From contig CALNVZ010002100.1 of assembly GCA_940671915.1 (NCBI GenBank), positions 5,430,876 to 5,494,875 of the forward strand: 64,000 nt of DNA. Direction: 5' to 3'. Position 1 is the first letter of the stretch. Every line of letters begins with the position of its first letter. Origin of the DNA: Paracentrotus lividus (Eukaryota; Echinodermata; Echinoidea; Camarodonta; Echinidae). A program made the position numbers and the translations under genes. The notes under the pieces are model-generated. The model made no database searches. It was given only the letters and a program-made list of their open reading frames with translations, and was not told the origin of the DNA. This document shows positions 62,301-64,000 of the stretch, one piece after another.

Positions 62301-63731
62301 TGACCTTTGACGCTTTGACCCCAAAACTAATCAGTTTCATTGCCCTCCATATGCACACATTACTCAAGTTTGAAGTTGACCCGTCACACAGTTCATTAAG
62401 TTATTGCGAGAAGAACCATTTTCATGTATACAATGACATCTGTGACTTTGACCCATTGACCTCAATGACCCTAAATCTAATCAGTTCATTGCTCCTCCCA
62501 TAGGCACACATTACCCAAGTTTGAAAGTTGACCCGTCAAACGGTTTTTAAGTTATGGCGAGAACAGAGCCATTTTCATGCATACAATGACCTCTGTGACC
62601 TTTGACCTTTGACCTCATGACCCTAAAATCTAAATCAGATCATTGTCCCTACCATATGCATACATGATCGAAGTTTGAAAGTGATCCGTCAAACGGTTCT
62701 TAAGTTATCGCGAGAAACGAAAACGGGACGGACGTACGGACGGACGGACGGACGGACGGACGGACGGACAACCCGAAAACATAATGCCTCCGGCACCACC
62801 TTCGGTGGCGGAGGCATAAAAAAGACTTTTCAAACAAATGATTTTGTTGAATTCAATGAAAATTATTGTTGGTAGATTCCCCATGGAATAAAGGGAATGG
62901 AGACACATTTCAAAGATAAAACTTTGTTCATAATTGTGAAAAAGGAAGGGAATCAGTAAACATACAAACCTGCTAGAAGGCAGCTTGATATCAGGAGGGA
63001 GTTCCATTTCCATCTAATTAAGAAATCAAAACAAAACAATAATTGATGTAAAATGATGGATTGAAATTTACATGAAATACATATTTATCCATTATTGATA
63101 TCATAAACTACACATATGCTGACATTAAATTAGGAGAGTATTTCAAAGCACAATAACTCTCTTCCATTTTATTTCTCTTAAATTATAAAACTGAATGATA
63201 GCCATTTCAATGTTTACCCTTGTGTTATGATTTCAATTTCCAAAGCAAAGACTTTGAGAAGGATCAAGGGAGTTAAGTTGGTAAATGTAAAGAAAAAAAC
63301 AATACTCAATAAATATCAAACACCCCCTCAAAAAACCTGAGCTATACATGATATACACGGTATTTAATGGAGTGCTGAAGTATAGAGATAAACCACATTA
63401 ACTTATACAGCTTTGGAAATAATCATTAGACCATACTCTATGGGAGCTGACTCGAAAGTAATCTAATAATTATATCCTAGGCTGTATGGACCCTTGAATT
63501 ACAAACACACTTTGTATCAATCAATGAAATCACCCTTATTACCATTTTAGTAAAAGTTGTCTGTGACCCTTGACCAGTGAACTCATAGCACCTGAAGATC
63601 GCCAGCTGTTCAGGTTCACTGGGTAAACGATTCCGGTGGAGGACTACAAAGAGACGTTGGGTAGGGGCATCCCACTGCGACCATAGGAAACGACTAACCA
63701 CTGGCTGGGCATCTGGGGGTCCACTAATCAC
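50378..63731 (-). CDS. GSAP: GSAP (gamma-secretase-activating protein), 17 exons seen, N-terminus outside window
   Basis: In mammals GSAP modulates gamma-secretase cleavage of APP. Exons in transcript order: 63731-63543, 63013-62970, 61408-61368, 61085-60456, 59559-59314, 58776-58616, 58080-57913, 57596-57522, 57093-56920, 56423-56217, 55752-55571, 53952-53857, 53333-53149, 52361-52271, 51571-51485, 50994-50902, 50403-50378. Diagnostic segments: FLWSQWDAPTQRLF, GGSLCLCYQ, YIMAYYPGTVLHLLNVNPE, NLSGRCYQPIINKDKLPLLL, QYVNQGVFELSETFMNRLVK, SWDHPSSNLI, DFPPLNLFMKYIEGS. Compared with human, exon 61085-60456 carries a Ser/Pro/Lys-rich insert of about 120 residues. Phases agree except between 55571 and 53952, where a short exon seems missing or the inner AG at 53942 is used. 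About 200 N-terminal residues lie right of the window. Confidence 0.9.
52104..52240. mobile_element. MITE family F, copy 1 (GGATCCAGC ends)
   Basis: Left CTCAGGCCCAGATCCAGC and right GCTGGATCCACTACTGAG are inverted. Interior GGGACAATAGC(A/G)GCTCTAT and GTTTGGGCATGGG is shared with 63905-64000. GSAP intron. Confidence 0.72.
52671..52971. mobile_element. hAT-like MITE (CAGGGTTCCCAGC ends)
   Basis: 13-bp perfect inverted ends CAGGGTTCCCAGC / GCTGGGAACCCTG; AACAT lies directly outside both ends. Interior is rich in TTCCCTGATTTTTCCCTGA. No ORF. GSAP intron. Confidence 0.85.
54077..54537. mobile_element. About 460-bp inverted-repeat element (CTGGTGTATAGTTT ends)
   Basis: 14-bp perfect ends CTGGTGTATAGTTT / AAACTATACACCAG, then paired GGGAGTAA...TTTTTTGTTACC-like sequence. 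The plus-strand open frame 54194-54460 has no recognisable domain. It sits in the GSAP intron where an exon appears to be missing. Confidence 0.8.
54778..54924. mobile_element. MITE (GGTCCCACTGGC ends)
   Basis: TTAAGGCGTGGTCCCACTGGC and GCCAGTGGGACCGGGCCTTTA are inverted; interior pairs GATTTGCGTATGAATTGCGG with CGCAACTCATGCGCAATT. GSAP intron. Confidence 0.85.
55300..55550. mobile_element. PIF/Harbinger-type MITE beside a GSAP splice donor
   Basis: Perfect 17-bp ends TGCGGCGGTCACAACTC / GAGTTGTGACCGCCGCA flanked on both sides by TTA, the 3-bp target duplication typical of PIF/Harbinger. 251 bp, no ORF. Its right edge is about 20 bp from the end of GSAP exon 55752-55571. Confidence 0.88.
55855..55984. 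mobile_element. MITE family B, copy 3
   Basis: CTCGAGAGCGTTTCATTAAC and GAAATGCTTCCCAG ends with the family interior TGTCTGACAAGTTTACTTGA and TTGATTTTGATTGGCCGAG. GSAP intron. Confidence 0.8.
58974..59162. mobile_element. MITE family C, copy 2
   Basis: Ends CCTAGGTGGTGTTCCACC and GAAACACCTCCCAGG; the core ACATTCTCAATCATTTAGCA plus TAAGGACTGATC matches 19355-19529. GSAP intron. Confidence 0.82.
59600..59766. mobile_element. MITE family A, copy 4
   Basis: Starts TTGTATAAGCCAATATTTTTG and ends ATAACCACTTTTACAGC; interior GATTTAGGACTAGTTTGGGA. Preceded by an ATT microsatellite (59571-59595). GSAP intron, near the orphan exon-like segment. Confidence 0.78.
59785..59970 (-). other. Exon-like segment in GSAP that fits no neighbouring phase
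   Basis: Bounded by TATGATAG and GTGACG on the minus strand, 186 nt, one long open frame containing SRTDYTIHIKIGGNAGVAVH and LIGYNDLDHFLPPRHR. Flanking GSAP exons join directly in phase (60456 to 59559, phase 1), and entering this segment in that phase gives an immediate TAA. It could be a poison exon, an exon of an unusual isoform with non-standard sites, or chance. I do not recognise the peptide. Confidence 0.35.
60175..60371. mobile_element. MITE family A, copy 5
   Basis: 197 bp, ends TACTGTACATAAG and CTTATACAGTA, opposite orientation to copy 4 (interior CCAAACTAGACAGTCCAAAA). Its inner end is about 85 bp from GSAP exon 61085-60456. Confidence 0.87.
61690..62820. repeat. Tandem array of about 145-bp units with GGAC tail and CCTCCGGC hairpin
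   Basis: About seven diverged units carry TGACCTTTGACCTCATGACC, CATATGCACACATGACCCAA, GATCCGTCAAACGGTTCTTA and CATTTTCATGTACACAATGA. The array ends in (GGAC)n at 62731-62768 and then ATGCCTCCGGCACCACCTTC with its complement, ending GGAGGCATAAAA. A GGCATGCCTCCG word at 61472 may mark the other end. Same tail as 5745-5865. GSAP intron. Confidence 0.88.
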
Positions 63732-64000
63732 CTGATGAAGGTCAGGGGTTAAAGGTCAATCAACAGCATTATGAATATTGCGTACTACAAGCATATATCT
63801 TTCCATTGGTTGTATACTTTTATAGAGGTTGGATACATACATGCAGTCTGCATTACAAATCACTCATTGCCTACATGTATGTCTATAATTTTCACATGTA
63901 TAGTGCAGGCCCACTTGTCTTGGGACAATAGCGGCTCTATTAAGTTTGGGCATGGGTACAGTCGATACTTTTAATTTTGTGACATAAACCTGGGTCCGCT
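63732..64000. other. GSAP intron up to window edge, with a second family F MITE
   Basis: 63905-64000 matches 52104-52240: GTGCAGGCC, TTGGGACAATAGCGGCTCTAT, GTTTGGGCATGGG and a closing AAACCTGGGTCCGCT cut by the window edge. No coding exon seen here. Confidence 0.6.

Overview
This is a 64 kb piece of animal nuclear DNA. Coding exons are short, have GT...AG borders, lie in long AT-rich introns, and match conserved metazoan proteins. The dense small inverted-repeat elements, the GGAC-rich repeats ending in a CCTCCGGC hairpin, and the frequent AGGCCT motif suggest a marine invertebrate deuterostome, most likely an echinoderm. The species call is an inference from style, not proven.

Layout: 1-9.6 kb is almost entirely repeats (31-bp satellite, GGCGCC minisatellite, 15-bp and about 51-bp tandem arrays, MITEs). 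At 9678-9842 (minus) lies the first coding exon of RPAP3; the rest of that gene must lie left of the window. At 11920-15283 (plus) is a four-exon gene for a 116-residue protein I do not recognise; a 1-kb foldback element sits in its first intron. At 19625-29034 (minus) is a complete nine-exon RUVBL1 gene (457 aa), with a palindrome of about 2 kb and retrotransposon remains in intron 6. Head to head with it, at 31068-44446 (plus), is CCDC146 (17 exons, about 951 aa once exon 4 is read through its indels). Tail to tail with CCDC146, at 50378-63731 (minus), is most of GSAP; its N-terminal exons lie beyond the right edge and its last exon is uncertain.

How the genes relate: RPAP3 and RUVBL1 are two subunits of the R2TP co-chaperone, which assembles RNA polymerases, PIKKs and axonemal dyneins. 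Here they lie about 10 kb apart on one strand. CCDC146 is a centriole/flagellum protein. The CCDC146-GSAP convergent pair is also adjacent in human (7q11.23), so this is old microsynteny.

The main unusual points are the RPAP3-RUVBL1 proximity, the unrecognised 116-aa gene between them, two large foldback palindromes, at least nine small inverted-repeat element families (several with two or more copies here), a tandem array carrying DR1-type nuclear-receptor half-sites in a GSAP intron, and clustered homopolymer-type indels in CCDC146 exon 4.
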